DNA of 64,000 nucleotides from Liolophura sinensis (Eukaryota; Mollusca; Polyplacophora; Chitonida; Chitonidae), in assembly GCF_032854445.1 (NCBI RefSeq), contig NC_088296.1, positions 28,329,064 to 28,393,063 on the forward strand, in the 5' to 3' direction. The position numbers and the translations under genes were made by a program. The notes under the pieces were generated by a model. It was not told the DNA's origin, did not search any database, and saw only the letters and a list, made by a program, of their open reading frames with translations. Each line of letters opens with the position of its first letter. Position 1 is the stretch's first letter. Positions 1 through 11,240 of this stretch are shown here, piece by piece.

Positions 1-1354
1 TTGATTCAACATCACGTCTACCATCTCACGGAAAGCCCAAACGGAACTAAAATAAAGCTTTTTGAAATACCGTAGACACTGTTTTGTTACATTCTCCAAA
101 TTCCATAATGGTTTATGAGACTAACAAATAAGTTTTCAAGTGAATTGTTCGCGTAAAAAGCGAAAATACTTTGAAAATACCGTTCAGTATGATTTTTGAA
201 ATCACCACTCCTCGCGCCCTGCAAGTCAGCACGTGACGTCATGGAGTTGTGATTTAGATTTTTGAAGCCCAAAGTTTCGACATGAGCAATTATGAATGCT
301 GGTATTTTTGAAAGAAATTAAAGCTCGTCATCTTATCACCCTAATGGGTTGTGTTGTGTTTTCTGTTCACAGAACTCACAAATTCCCTCAAAGTTTTCTA
401 GAAATATATTTTGGAAAATGTGCGGTACGGCCCCAACCTTTTCACATATATCGAAATCAGTACACATCTCGTTTACATACTTGTCAAAACAAACAGGCAT
501 GGCCTTCCCCATCAAGCGGCTCAAACCGCTGAAAATAAATTATGGGATAAATAGGGCATGCGATTCCTGACATGTTGTATTAGATTTATTAAACTCACGA
601 TGTAATTTTCATTTGTTCCTCTCCAAAGTCTGGGAACAAATGAAAATTCCACCACTCCTTTAATAAATCCGATGTAATGGGTCACTCATTGCATATCCTC
701 TATGCATGCGAGTATCGGAGACAGCTAATGTTACCGCATGGCATTATCTGTATATGCTACATCAAAGAGATACGAAGGGCCTCCTTCGCATCACTGTTAT
801 AACAAATGGCGTATGTTTACAATAAATTTACTGTAACTTTACAAGCAAGTTACAAGTACGTAAACAAAATTGCAGCATAGCCTTACGTCTTGTTGTAAAC
901 AGAGAGCTGTAAATGTCCAGTACAAGTCGGATAATCACCTGCTTGTCTTCAACGCACAGCTACATCTAAAATAATTATACTTAACAGGGTGATATGTCAA
1001 TAATAATACCAGTGCAGGTACTTCTATTTGTGCAGCGCTTTTTGTGGATGTGCTCCATGTTAATTGTAAAGTAGGTATAATACACTACGTATGTCTGTCT
1101 CACAACACCGCAAATATTATGTACAAATTCGACACTTTATGCAGCGTGGGAACCGTTGTTCAAGAAAAAGCCTCTTGTGAACTTTCGCACAGTAACCGAG
1201 ATAATCAATTCAGGTCTCAATTTGACCTAAAATCATTAACTAATAGGGAAAGGAAAACGTAGATATAGTGTCCTTTATATATGTTGTTTTGAAAATGAAA
1301 TACAGTTGAAGTCATTTGTGTCGACTGTATCTTACTTTTATTGAACCAATTGGA
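1..1354. other. No gene seen; AT-rich intergenic DNA
   Basis: Only short ORFs of under 80 codons occur, on both strands, with no recognisable domain or splice structure. The one structured element is an inverted repeat at 582-670, listed separately. Confidence 0.5.
582..670. repeat. Inverted repeat / hairpin, 38 nt arms
   Basis: The arms are 582-619 and 633-670. The inner 16 bp (AATTTTCATTTGTTCC at 604-619 against its exact complement at 633-648) pair perfectly around a 13 nt loop. The outer part pairs with mismatches but keeps the shared block GATTTATTAAA. The compact shape suits a small fold-back element or MITE remnant. No coding content and no clear target-site duplication were seen. Confidence 0.75.
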
Positions 1355-2030
1355 CGATGTCATTAATGTCACGGTAGTAGATGATATCACTTTAGTAGAT
1401 GATGTCACCTGTGTCAATGATACCGCCAGTGTCAGTGATGTCACCTAAGTCAATGATGTCTTCTATGCCACTGATGTCACCTGTGTCAGTGATGTCACCT
1501 GTGTCCATGATGTCACCTGTGTCCATGTCACCTGTGTCAATGATGTCACCTGTGTCCATGATGTCAACTGTGTCAATGTCGTTACCTGTGTCAATGTCGT
1601 CACCAGTGTCAATGATGTCACCTTTGTCCATGATGTCACCTGTGTCCATGATGTCACCTGTGTCAATGGCGTTACCTGTGTTAATGATGTCATATGTGCC
1701 AATGGCGTCACCTGTGTCAGTGATGTCACCTGTGTCAGTGATGTCACCAGTCTCAATGATGTTACCTGTGTCAGTAATGTCACCTATGCCAATCTCGTCA
1801 CCTGTGTCAATGAGGTCACCTGTGTCAATGTCGTCACCTGTGTCAGTGTTGTCAGCTGTGTCAATGTTGTCACCTGTGTCAATGACGTCACCTGTGTCAA
1901 TGATGCCACCAGTCTCAATGATGTCACCTGTGTCAATGTTGTCACCTGTGTCAATGTTGTCATCTGTATCAATGGCGTCACCTGTATTAATGACGTCACC
2001 TGTGTCAATGACTTCACCTGTGCAGTCTTG
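1355..2030. repeat. 18 bp minisatellite, about 37 copies
   Basis: The unit is approximately GATGTCACCTGTGTCAAT. The period is a multiple of three and the unit lacks stops in several frames, so the array reads as long ORFs on both strands: 1399-2031 plus (SPVSMM-type hexapeptides) and 1392-2063 minus (DTGDII-type hexapeptides). Copies vary by one or two bases without a codon-position pattern I could see. No splice or promoter context supports either ORF as a gene. Confidence 0.9.
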
Positions 2031-2916
2031 ATACATCCCTAATACCACCATACATGCCTGCATGGTTTTAGGAAAATTTATTTAAAAAAAAAATTATTGG
2101 AAATTTAGGAAGCATCCGTGATTTTTTTCCAGGATAATGGCAATTCAGTTAGCCAAAAAAAGAAAATTCCTGGGTGGACAAGGCCTAATGTTACATATGA
2201 CGAAAAACATCCTTAATCTCCACACAAACACGGTGCAGAGTCAGTTCCCAGCAGCTTGCTGAGCAAATTTAGGGGAGATAACTCTGGGTGAATCTTTCGT
2301 GTGTCAAAACCACCCCAGAATTGTGGAAGCAATTCTGGAAACATGCCAAATCACTTTTGGGGTTGAAAATCACACATGTCAGTGAATATACTTGAACCCG
2401 CTTGCCATGAGTTAGTATATCGTATTCAGTAAGAGTCAGAACGTATGTTTATGCGAGATGACGTTGCTCTTGACCACATTTTACGGTTTCCCATTAAGTT
2501 ATTTTCTCTGATGAAAAAATGTTAATTTGGATTAAAAAGTGAGATATCCTGTATGTTAATCCTACAAAATTCTTGGTACACAACATGATTTTTTTTATAT
2601 TCTTCTTTTTAAATTAATAGCGGTCAAGAGATGTTAAAACATGTCGGCCCTATTAACATCTGACATGTCTATCCCAAGACTGCTACATGTAAAACAGGTG
2701 TCATAAAATGTGACAACACAGAGTAAGGCGTGTGGAGTGTTTTATGTTATCATCATGTGTCTGAAGTTCTCTCAAAATGCAGTGATCGTGCTGTGTTCAA
2801 AATGATTACTTAAAGGTTACATCATAATCTCCAAAGTTATGTGGTTATCGTCACATAACCTTAATATGTTTTTAACATTTATATACAAACGAAATATTGG
2901 CATATCATTTATTGTA
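2031..2916. other. No gene seen
   Basis: AT-rich unique-looking sequence with short homopolymer runs. No ORF of note, no recognised element. Confidence 0.45.
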
Positions 2917-3330
2917 AAAGATGCTGCTTCACAGTTTGCAGATATGAGGTGAAATATAAGGATTTCCTTCAGAGAAAAGGGTGCTGTTTCACAGTTTGCA
3001 GATATCGGGTGAAATATAGGGATTTCCTTCAGAGAAAATGGTGCTGTTTCACAGTTTGCAGATATCGGGCGAAATATAAGGATTTCCTTATGAGGAAAGG
3101 GTGCTGTTTCACAGTTTGCAGATATCAAGTTAAATATAGGGATTTCCTTCAGAGAAAATGGTGCTATTTCGCAGTGTGCAGATATCAGGTCAAATATAGG
3201 GATTTCTTTCAGTGGAAAGTGTGCTGTTTCATACAGTTTGTAGACATCAGGTGAAATATAGGGTTTCCCTTCAGCGAAAAGGCCCTGTTTCACATAGTTT
3301 GTGGATATCACATTTTTATCACAAATTATT
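2917..3330. repeat. 60 bp tandem repeat, about 6.5 copies
   Basis: The unit begins GTGCTGTTTCACAGTTTGCA and continues through a GATATC block and a GATTTCCTTCAGAGAAAA-type block. The period is 60 bp, with small length changes in the last two copies. On the minus strand the array lies inside a 195-codon ORF (2817-3404) reading as 20-residue units such as CETAPFSLKEIPIFHLISAN. That ORF probably follows from a 60 bp stop-free period and is not itself evidence of a gene. Confidence 0.85.
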
Positions 3331-3593
3331 TTCAATGCTACATGTACGCCACATGAACCACAGCACTTGGGAACTTCCCAGTCAAAGTCTGCCACCAAAA
3401 CCAAACCAGAGGGAGACGATCTGGAGGTCCCGGCATGTTTATGTATTCACACCTTCAAGACAGGATCAGGGGCGATAACTCTACATATTAACCTATCATA
3501 ACAAACCTATGTTTGATACCTCATGAAATATTTGAACGTTGAAAACAGTTCAGATACACATAAAATCTCTGAGGATCGACGCCTAAGGATTAG

Positions 3594-3798
3594 GTGTTGA
3601 AGCAGTGATTGGAATGACATGTACTGAATGAAAACATCGTTTGGTGTCTCTTAAAGCGTTTTACGTCAATATCGGGTGTATCCGCCTGGATGACTACCTG
3701 TCAGCCTCCTGACACTGATACTCCGATGTTGACGCAAAACGCTTTAAGAGATACCAAATGACGTTTTTATTGAGTAATTTCAACCACTGTTTCAACAC
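3594..3798. repeat. Long palindromic fold-back element (MITE-like)
   Basis: The left arm 3594-3675 and right arm 3723-3798 are imperfect inverted copies around a 47 nt loop. The best-matched part is TCTTAAAGCGTTTT at 3648-3661 against its near-complement at about 3737-3750; the arms extend outward to GTGTTGAA at 3594 and its complement near 3798, with a small gap. No ORF is inside. This is the size and form of a non-autonomous palindromic transposon or a folded remnant. No convincing target-site duplication was seen. Confidence 0.75.
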
Positions 3799-5849
3799 TG
3801 CTCACTCCAGAACTATACTTGTAAAGCCATTGTTTTCACACCAAAACCAGTGGTGATGGAAATGCATGTGTGTTGTCATTGGACGCAAGGATTCCAATCA
3901 TTTTGTCGTTTACCGTTAGCCAAAAGGGTCACACAGTTCACAGCCAATCACATTTTACACTCTTTTAATACAGAAGAAACATGAATCGTATGTGTACAAA
4001 ATCCCCAGAGTGAAAACCAGGGGTGATTAATTATGTTCTGTGTGTATGTAATAAAATAACATCCGACAGCAACACTAGAGTAGAGACAATAGCATGCCTA
4101 GTACATGGTCACGCAGTAGTGGTGAATTCCGTCCCATTACCATGTTACCTCAGCTACTGTTATATTCAGTTCATCTATAATTAGATAAAGACATTCAGTA
4201 ATCTTAAAAGCTTGTTTACAAAAAGGTTACAGGTTTAAAATGACCAAAAATCAAGTCCTCACATTAATAAACATTGACATGCAAACAAACGGACCTGGCC
4301 TCGACAGACCAATAAGATACCAGTAGGCTCCTGGTTTGCGCTAGTAAGCAATGCAAATATGACAACAGACATCAACATTGAGAGTAAAACTAGAGTAACA
4401 ACGAGAGTGTAACCATTGGCAACCTGAATGGACACTTTACATCAGACACTGTTTTTATCTGACTATTCATACAAAAGATTGAAAAGTAGCAACTTATACT
4501 CATTGGGTCACGCTATACTCCATGAGACCCTTAGCTAGTGTTAATTTCAATCATAGGTTTGAGCATCCGGGTATGGAGTTATAAATAAGATGGAGTTATA
4601 TGTAGATGTGTGTAATGGTGAATTTTGCCGTTTCCTGGGATTTAAAATACTACAGAACATTACAACAACTATACTGGACGGCTATAGGCACATTCTAATT
4701 ACTTTCCATAAAAGAGAATTTTTCAACTAAATACTACTTTGTTATGTATTCACATGCAGTACACTGGTCACGTGACTAAGGAGTGCGTTGATGATTGGCT
4801 CAGAGAGGATATGAAATCGCTCCAAAACCACGAATCACATTTTTGGTTTCTAAGATGCAGTGCACTAAGGAAGATTTCTGTGAAATCAAAAAAAAAAAAA
4901 AAAAAAAAAAAATTAAAAAAAAAACAAAAAACAAAAAAACACATGAAGTGTATTTCAGATCAAGGACCGTGAAAGCCAGTTTGAAACACTGAATTCTACC
5001 CTGGCTTCCTCTGGTCATATTTCAACCAATGGCATGCCATGACTGATGTAGGCTTCAAACTGAATATGCTCATAAAGCTATGAATGTTCATGTGTTCAAA
5101 ACTCGACTCAACATTCACAGAAATGACGCCATGTTGACATATATCTACTGGATCCCATCATATACATATAAAAAAACAGAGCCACTTAATATTACGAAAG
5201 TCGCTTGTCACAGACTCGAACTATTGCCAAGTATCAGGTGACGGCATACATAGGTAAGTTGTTTTGTGTCAGCCTGAATTGCAGGCTGGGTTGTTTCGGG
5301 TAATAGTAAAGACAGCATTGTGCGTTCCATTTACCAAAAATAGCTGAACAAAGAAGGCGTTATGTATGCGGAGCGTAACCACAGCGACATGTACTTGAAG
5401 GCCCTGGTATGTGTGAGAAGCAAGCACGTAACACATTTCTACCTGACGGATTATACATGTAATATAGCAGACGGGGCTATTTTTATGTATTGCCAACTTG
5501 TAAAGGAAATATTTCTCTTATTTAGCTTTCAGCCTCCACTTTTAGCTGCATTTATGACTTTGTGTACTCACAATTCCTGTTGATGCACTATGTCCATCGT
5601 GAAAAGCTTTGAATTAACCCAGAATTGTATAGTCTGTAGAATCTTTTGTTAAATAGTGACATGAATACCTGAAGCACAGACATTTTATTTCGTTACTATG
5701 GCGTATGGTTTTACTTCAGTATTTTAATTTGAAAAGAAGCCTGTCGCCAGACTGATGCTTGAGTTTACTCTGTTATTTTAGCACAAAACTATGTCATATT
5801 CGGCTTATTAACGTGCTATTCTAATACGGTTTTTGTGTTCAATAAATGG
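3799..5849. other. No gene seen; contains A-rich tract
   Basis: Intergenic sequence. A run of almost pure A with scattered T and C lies at about 4889-4940; it could be a retroposon tail, but no body could be recognised next to it. ORFs in the stretch are below 80 codons and resemble nothing known. Confidence 0.45.
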
Positions 5850-7590
5850 AATATGTCTGTTATATTTAACAGAGGAGTCTGCCACGATAACAGACTTCTT
5901 CCCACATATACACATACAGCAGATGTTCTGTTAATTTTAACAGAAGATTCTGCTACAATAAATGAATTCATCCCACTAACACATATACAACAGATGTTCT
6001 GTTATGTTTCACAAAAGATTCTGCTACAATAACAGAATTTATCCCACTAACACACATACAAAAGATGTTCTGTTATATTTAACAGAAGATTCTGCTACAA
6101 TAACAGACTTCATTACACTAACACACATACGACAGATGTTCTGTTTATTTTTAACAGAAGATTCTACCAAAATAACAGAATTCATCACACTAACACACAC
6201 ACACATCAGATATGTTCCGTTATATTTAGGAGAAGATTCTGCTACAATAACAGAATTCAACCCACTAACACACATACAACAGATATGTTCTGTTATATTT
6301 AAAAGAAGATTCTGCTACAATAACAGAATTCAACCCACTAATGCACATACAAAAGATGTTCTGTTATACTTAAGAGAAGATTCTGCTACAATAACAGACT
6401 ACATCCCACTGACTCACATACAACAGATGTTCTGTTATATGAAACAGAAGATTCTGCTACAATAACAGACTTCATCCCATTAGCACACACACAACAGATG
6501 TTCTGTTATATTTAAGAGAAGACTCTTCTACAATAAAAGAATTCATCCCACTAACACACAGACGACAGATGTTCTGTTATATTTAACAGAAGATTCTGCT
6601 ACAATAACAGACTTCATTACACTAACACACATACAACACATGTTCTGTTATATTTAACAGAAGATTCTGCCACAATAACAGAATTTATCCCACTAACACA
6701 CATACAGCATATGTTCTGTGATATTTAACAGAAAATTCTGCTACATTAACAGACTTCATCACACTAACACACATACAACAGATGTTCTGTGATATTTAAC
6801 AGAAAATTCTGCTACATTAACAGACTTCATCACACTAACACACATACAAGAGATGTTCTGTTATATTTAACACGAGATTATCCTACAATAACAGAATTCA
6901 TCCTTCTGTTATATTTATCAGAAGATTCTGCCACAATAACAGAATTTATCCCACTAACACACACACAACAGATGTTCTGTGATATTTAACAGAAGATTCT
7001 GCTACATTAACAGGCTTCATCACACTAACACACATACAACACATGCTCTGTTATATTTAACACGAGATTATGCTACAATAACAGACTTCATCCCACTAAC
7101 ACACATACAACAGATGTTCTATTATATTTAACAGAAGATTCTGCTACAATAACAGACTTCATCACACTAACACACATACAACAGATGTTCTGTTATATTT
7201 AACAGAAGATTCTGCTACAATAACAGACTTCATCCCACTAACACACATAGAACAGATGTTCTGTTATATTTAACAGAAGATTCTGCCACAATAACAGACT
7301 TCATCCCACTAACACACATACAACAGATGTTCTGTTATATTTAACAGAAGATTCTGCTACAATAACAGACTTTATCTCACTAACACACATACAACAGATG
7401 TTCTGTTATATTTAACAGGAGATTCTGCTAACAGAAGATTCTGCTACAATAACAGAATTCATCCGCCTAACACACATACAACAGATGTTCTGTTATGTTT
7501 AATAGAAGATTCTGCTACAGTGACAGACTTCATCCAACTAACACACATACAACAGATGTTCTGTTATATTTAAGTGAAGATTTATACAAC
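5850..7590. repeat. 71 bp satellite-like array, about 24 copies
   Basis: Each monomer carries the 20 nt palindrome TTCTGTTATATTTAACAGAA (8 bp arms), then GATTCTGCTACAATAACAGA, then CACTAACACACATACAACAG. Some copies are deleted or fused (for example near 6900 and 7430). The same monomer recurs at 14,520-14,995, followed in both places by the same spacer and the same 38 bp array. Confidence 0.9.
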
Positions 7591-7785
7591 ATATTTTCTG
7601 CTACATTTAACAAATTATTCTCATAGAGTAGTAGATATCATTAACATTTAGGATTAGCTGTGGTGAAGAAAGACTAAAAACTGTCGACAAAGCAAACTCT
7701 GACATTAGAGATTTGCAAATGGTGATTTCACTGTTAAAATCTAATAATGTTGCCTAATAAAATCTAATGATATTAACTCTACTCA
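7591..7785. repeat. Spacer shared by two composite arrays
   Basis: This spacer links the 71 bp and 38 bp arrays. It is closely matched at 14,996-15,165, with shared words such as TAGCTGTGGTG and GACATTAGAGATTTGCAAAT. The match shows that the 71 bp array, spacer and 38 bp array were copied as one block. Confidence 0.8.
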
Positions 7786-8800
7786 ACATTAAATCACAGA
7801 TGTGATGGCTATAATCCCATTCACCACTAGATCACAGATGTGATTGTTATAGTCTCATTCGCCACTGAATTACAGATGTGATGGTTATAGTCCCATTCGC
7901 CACTAGATCTGAGATGTGATTGTTATAGTCTCATTCACCACTGAATTACAGATGTGATGGTTATAGTCCCATTCACCACTAGATCTGAGATGTGATGGTT
8001 ATAGTCTCATTCACCACTAAATCACAGATGTGATGGTTATAGTCCCATTCACAACTAAATCACAGATGTCATTGTTATAGTCCGATTCACCACTAAATTA
8101 CATATGTGATGGCTATAGTCCCATTCACCATTAAAGTACAGATGTGATGGTTATAGTCCCATTCACCACTAAATCACAGATGTCATTGTTATAGTCCTAT
8201 TCACCACTGAATTACAGATGTGATGGCTATAGTCCCATTCACCACTAAATCACAGATGTGATGGTTATAGTCCCATTCAACACTAAATCACAGATGTGAT
8301 CGTTATATTCCCATTCACCACTAAAGCACAGATGTGATGGTTATAGTCTCATTCACCACTAAATCACAGATGTGATGGTTATAGTCCCATTCACCACTAA
8401 ATCAAAGATGTCATTGTTATAGTCCCATTCACCACTGAATTACAGATGTGATGGTTATAGTCCCATTCACCACTAAATCACAGATGTGATGGTTATAGTC
8501 CCATTCACCACTAAATTACAGATGTGATCGTTATATTCCCATTCACCACTAAATCACAGATGTGATGGTTATAGTCCCATTCACCACTAAATCACAGATG
8601 TCATTGTTATAGTCCCATTCACCACTAAATTACAGATGTGATCGTTATATTCCCATTCACCACTAAAGCACAGATGTGATGGTTATAGTCTCATTAACCA
8701 CTAAATCACAGATGCCATTGTTATAGTCCCATTCACCACTAAATCACAGATGTGATGGTTATAGTCCCATTCACCACTAAATCACAGATGTGATTTTTAT
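7786..8800. repeat. 38 bp satellite-like array, about 27 copies
   Basis: The monomer is approximately CACCACTAAATCACAGATGT followed by GATGGTTATAGTCCCATT. Each copy contains the dyad ATCACA-GA-TGTGAT. Variant sub-runs (TCATTGTTATAG, TGATCGTTATATTC) recur at intervals, suggesting multi-monomer higher-order amplification. Confidence 0.9.
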
Positions 8801-10325
8801 AATTACACTCAGCAAAGGAGCTGGAGGCTTATTAGAGCGTTACTGTCATGCCAACCTATGCTGAAGCCGTACATAATAGCCTGGCACTGACGAGCATCTC
8901 GAGAATGCCCTAAGAGAAAGTGGTGATATGTGGTCTATAGCGATTGTACAGCCGTTCACGTGGCCTTTAGTTCCCTTATAATAAGATGCGTTTATTTCAG
9001 GGGAACATAAAAAAGGAAATTTGATGTTGCTTGTGTGATATAATTTATGCTTTGTGTCACACAGGATGTCAAACAGGACGTTGGGCAGCAACACAGTTGC
9101 ATAGTCTGCTGCACAGGATGTCAAATAGGACGTCACCGTGTGATGTGGTCTATTTTCATAACACTGGCGATACAGACGTTGGGCAGCAAAATCCTTGCAT
9201 AGTCTGCTGTACAACAACATGTAAAAGTTTACTAGGTTGGAAATCCTATACAACGGCATAAAAATGATCACCAGACAACCATTAAGAGAGAGCAGACACT
9301 TGTGTGTTAGGCCTGGGGGATGAATTCATACATGTATACGATGTTTAGTTTAGATCCCCCACTGAATTCTGTCCTAATCTAAGTGTCATTCTCCATAGAA
9401 GCACAATATTTGACACCAATCTCTATTAGCGCCTATTATATGACTTTAGGCCTTATGTTAATTTATTCCATTCCCGAGCAAGATTTTGGTGGAGCAGTAA
9501 AAGTTGTAGATCAGTTGGGAAGGTGTTACCCCAAAGAAGATTTGTCACAGGACAGATATGGAAAGATGAGTACTGAATGAGGAGAGTTTTTTGACACAAG
9601 CTCTTTCTAATATGGCGTGTTATACCGATGTTCCTGGTTATTGTCTTAGGTATAAAACGATAAATTAGGAGCCGTCTCTTCACTGGTTATCTGTTCCCAT
9701 GTAAATTTTTCACATTGTTCTCGTTTTTTTTTTCTCAGCATTGTGTCCTTATTTTCGAACAGACTCGGGGCCTTCACGTTATGATTATTTGACAGCACTC
9801 TATACTGTGCTCGGCATATTGTACCAAAACCCAACGTATACATGGTTATTACACATGCATGGCGAGTTTTATATGTCACCTATAAATTATCTGCGTGAGA
9901 TAATGAGAGTGAGTTATAAATTACGATAAATCATTAGTTTATCAAAAGTCACATTAATGTAAAAGCCGTTAGCTTATAATCTCCGTAGCAAAACTGTCTT
10001 CCTTGTCCTAGTCTCCCCACAGCGAGCACACTGTCAGTACCGTACAAGTAAATCTGCTCAGTAATCCATAGCCTGAAGTAAATTATAAAGGGCAGTTAAC
10101 TCTTAGAATTAAACACCTCGTAAGTTCTATTGGTGTTGTTTAATACTTTCCCAGATTGCCCACTATTGTAGGGCTAACCTCTGTCACATATACGTCGGGC
10201 ATATCTCATCGTAAATGAAATAGATATAGCATGTCCGTTTTAACCATTGAACACCTAAAATATTTACTCAATATTGGATTGCTTTGCATTATGTAAATAT
10301 ACATGTTTAATTTATAATGCAAATG
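8801..10325. other. No gene seen; small internal duplication and R-like fragment
   Basis: A segment around GACGTTGGGCAGCAA...GCATAGTCTGCTG occurs twice, near 9080-9115 and 9175-9212. Positions 9325-9450 resemble 13,575-13,700, sharing CTATTAGCGCCTATTATATG, and so look like a fragment of repeat family R. The 141-codon minus ORF at 8846-9271 shows no domain I recognise. Confidence 0.5.
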
Positions 10326-10489
10326 GGTCTTCCAGAAACCTGCGGATGGCCGTGGGCTTCCCCCAGGACTCTCCACGGTTTCTTCCCACCATAATGCTGA
10401 CCGCCGTGGTATAAGTGAAATATTCTTGAGTACGGCTATTCAGCACTAGTTTAATAAATAAATGAATAATTAAATAAGTAAATATAAAG
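10326..10489 (+). mobile_element. SINE fragment, 5'-truncated
   Basis: This is the 3' half of a tRNA-derived SINE widespread in molluscs. The block CCTGCGGATGGCCGTGGG is followed by CCACCATAATGCTGACCGCC, GTATAAGTGAAATATTCTTG, and an (AAATA)-type tail from about 10,452. The tRNA-like head is missing. The fuller copy on the opposite strand at 46,722-46,975 shows the same order of blocks. Confidence 0.8.
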
Positions 10490-11081
10490 CCTATATAATT
10501 TCAAAGTATAAATGTTGTCAGATATACGTGTAGCTACAACTCTCCCCCCATAGTTCTAGAAAAAATACTCTGTTACGTGCGGCATGTTGTGGAGGGAGGG
10601 AGTGGTATACTTAATAAAAATACAGTTATTAGATTAGTAGTAACTAGGGGATATTCAGTTTGTTCTTGTGAATGATAGGTACATGTACACCACGGCTAAT
10701 GAAGTGATACAGCCATTAGGTCAGTAATTACTAGGGATATTGAGCTTGTCCTTGTGAATGATAGGTACATGTACACCACAGCTAATGAGGCGATATGCTT
10801 GTGTATTTGCTATGAATGTAGACAATCCTGGCAATGACCTCACGACAATTCCAGTTAAGCATGTGTCACGTGGTGAGCGTCTTCTCCTGTAGCACTCGAC
10901 CTACAGTCGTAGTCCACACATCGACAGGAAAATGAATGTTGCTGTGTAGTATGTCAGTAAAACCTTCCAGTGGTTTATAAGTCGCAATAAGTTACAATTG
11001 TGATATATATTTATCCATGTTTTAGAGTTTTTGCATATATTTACAACATCGTTATATAATATGTAATTTGAGTGCGTTAAC
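10490..11081. repeat. Mostly unique sequence with an ~85 bp tandem duplication
   Basis: Between about 10,632 and 10,795 a segment containing CTTGTGAATGATAGGTACAT and GTACACCAC occurs twice in tandem. The remainder shows no gene. Confidence 0.6.
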
Positions 11082-11240
11082 ATCGGTCTTGATGGAATTC
11101 CATGTGCTGTAGGTACAGTTTCAAATGAACTGGGAGATTCCCTAACAAAACAAGCTCTTGCTTGTAGCAACCTCTCTGGAAATGTCAACCTGACACCATC
11201 AGATATTATTAGCACCATAAAGTCATATTTTCTGAATTGA
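11082..11240 (+). pseudogene. Probable LINE RNase H remnant
   Basis: An open stretch of 52 codons ending in TGA reads SNELGDSLTKQALACSN in its middle. This resembles the C-terminal part of a retrotransposon RNase H domain, where GNE-x-AD-x-LAK-x-AL is conserved; the preceding G-x-D-G-x-P could be a decayed HVGI-type segment. The catalytic aspartate region upstream is not visible, and no reverse transcriptase is nearby. The identification rests on one motif and could be coincidental. Confidence 0.4.

Noticed and set aside
4889-4940. A-rich tract as a LINE or processed-pseudogene tail
   Set aside because: No retroposon body or coding similarity could be recognised on either side.
5850-8800. 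Regular repeats that could suggest a CRISPR array
   Set aside because: Monomers are head-to-tail without unique spacers, the setting is eukaryotic, and no cas-like gene is present.
8846-9271. 141-codon minus ORF as a gene
   Set aside because: No domain, partly made of a local duplication, no splice or promoter support.
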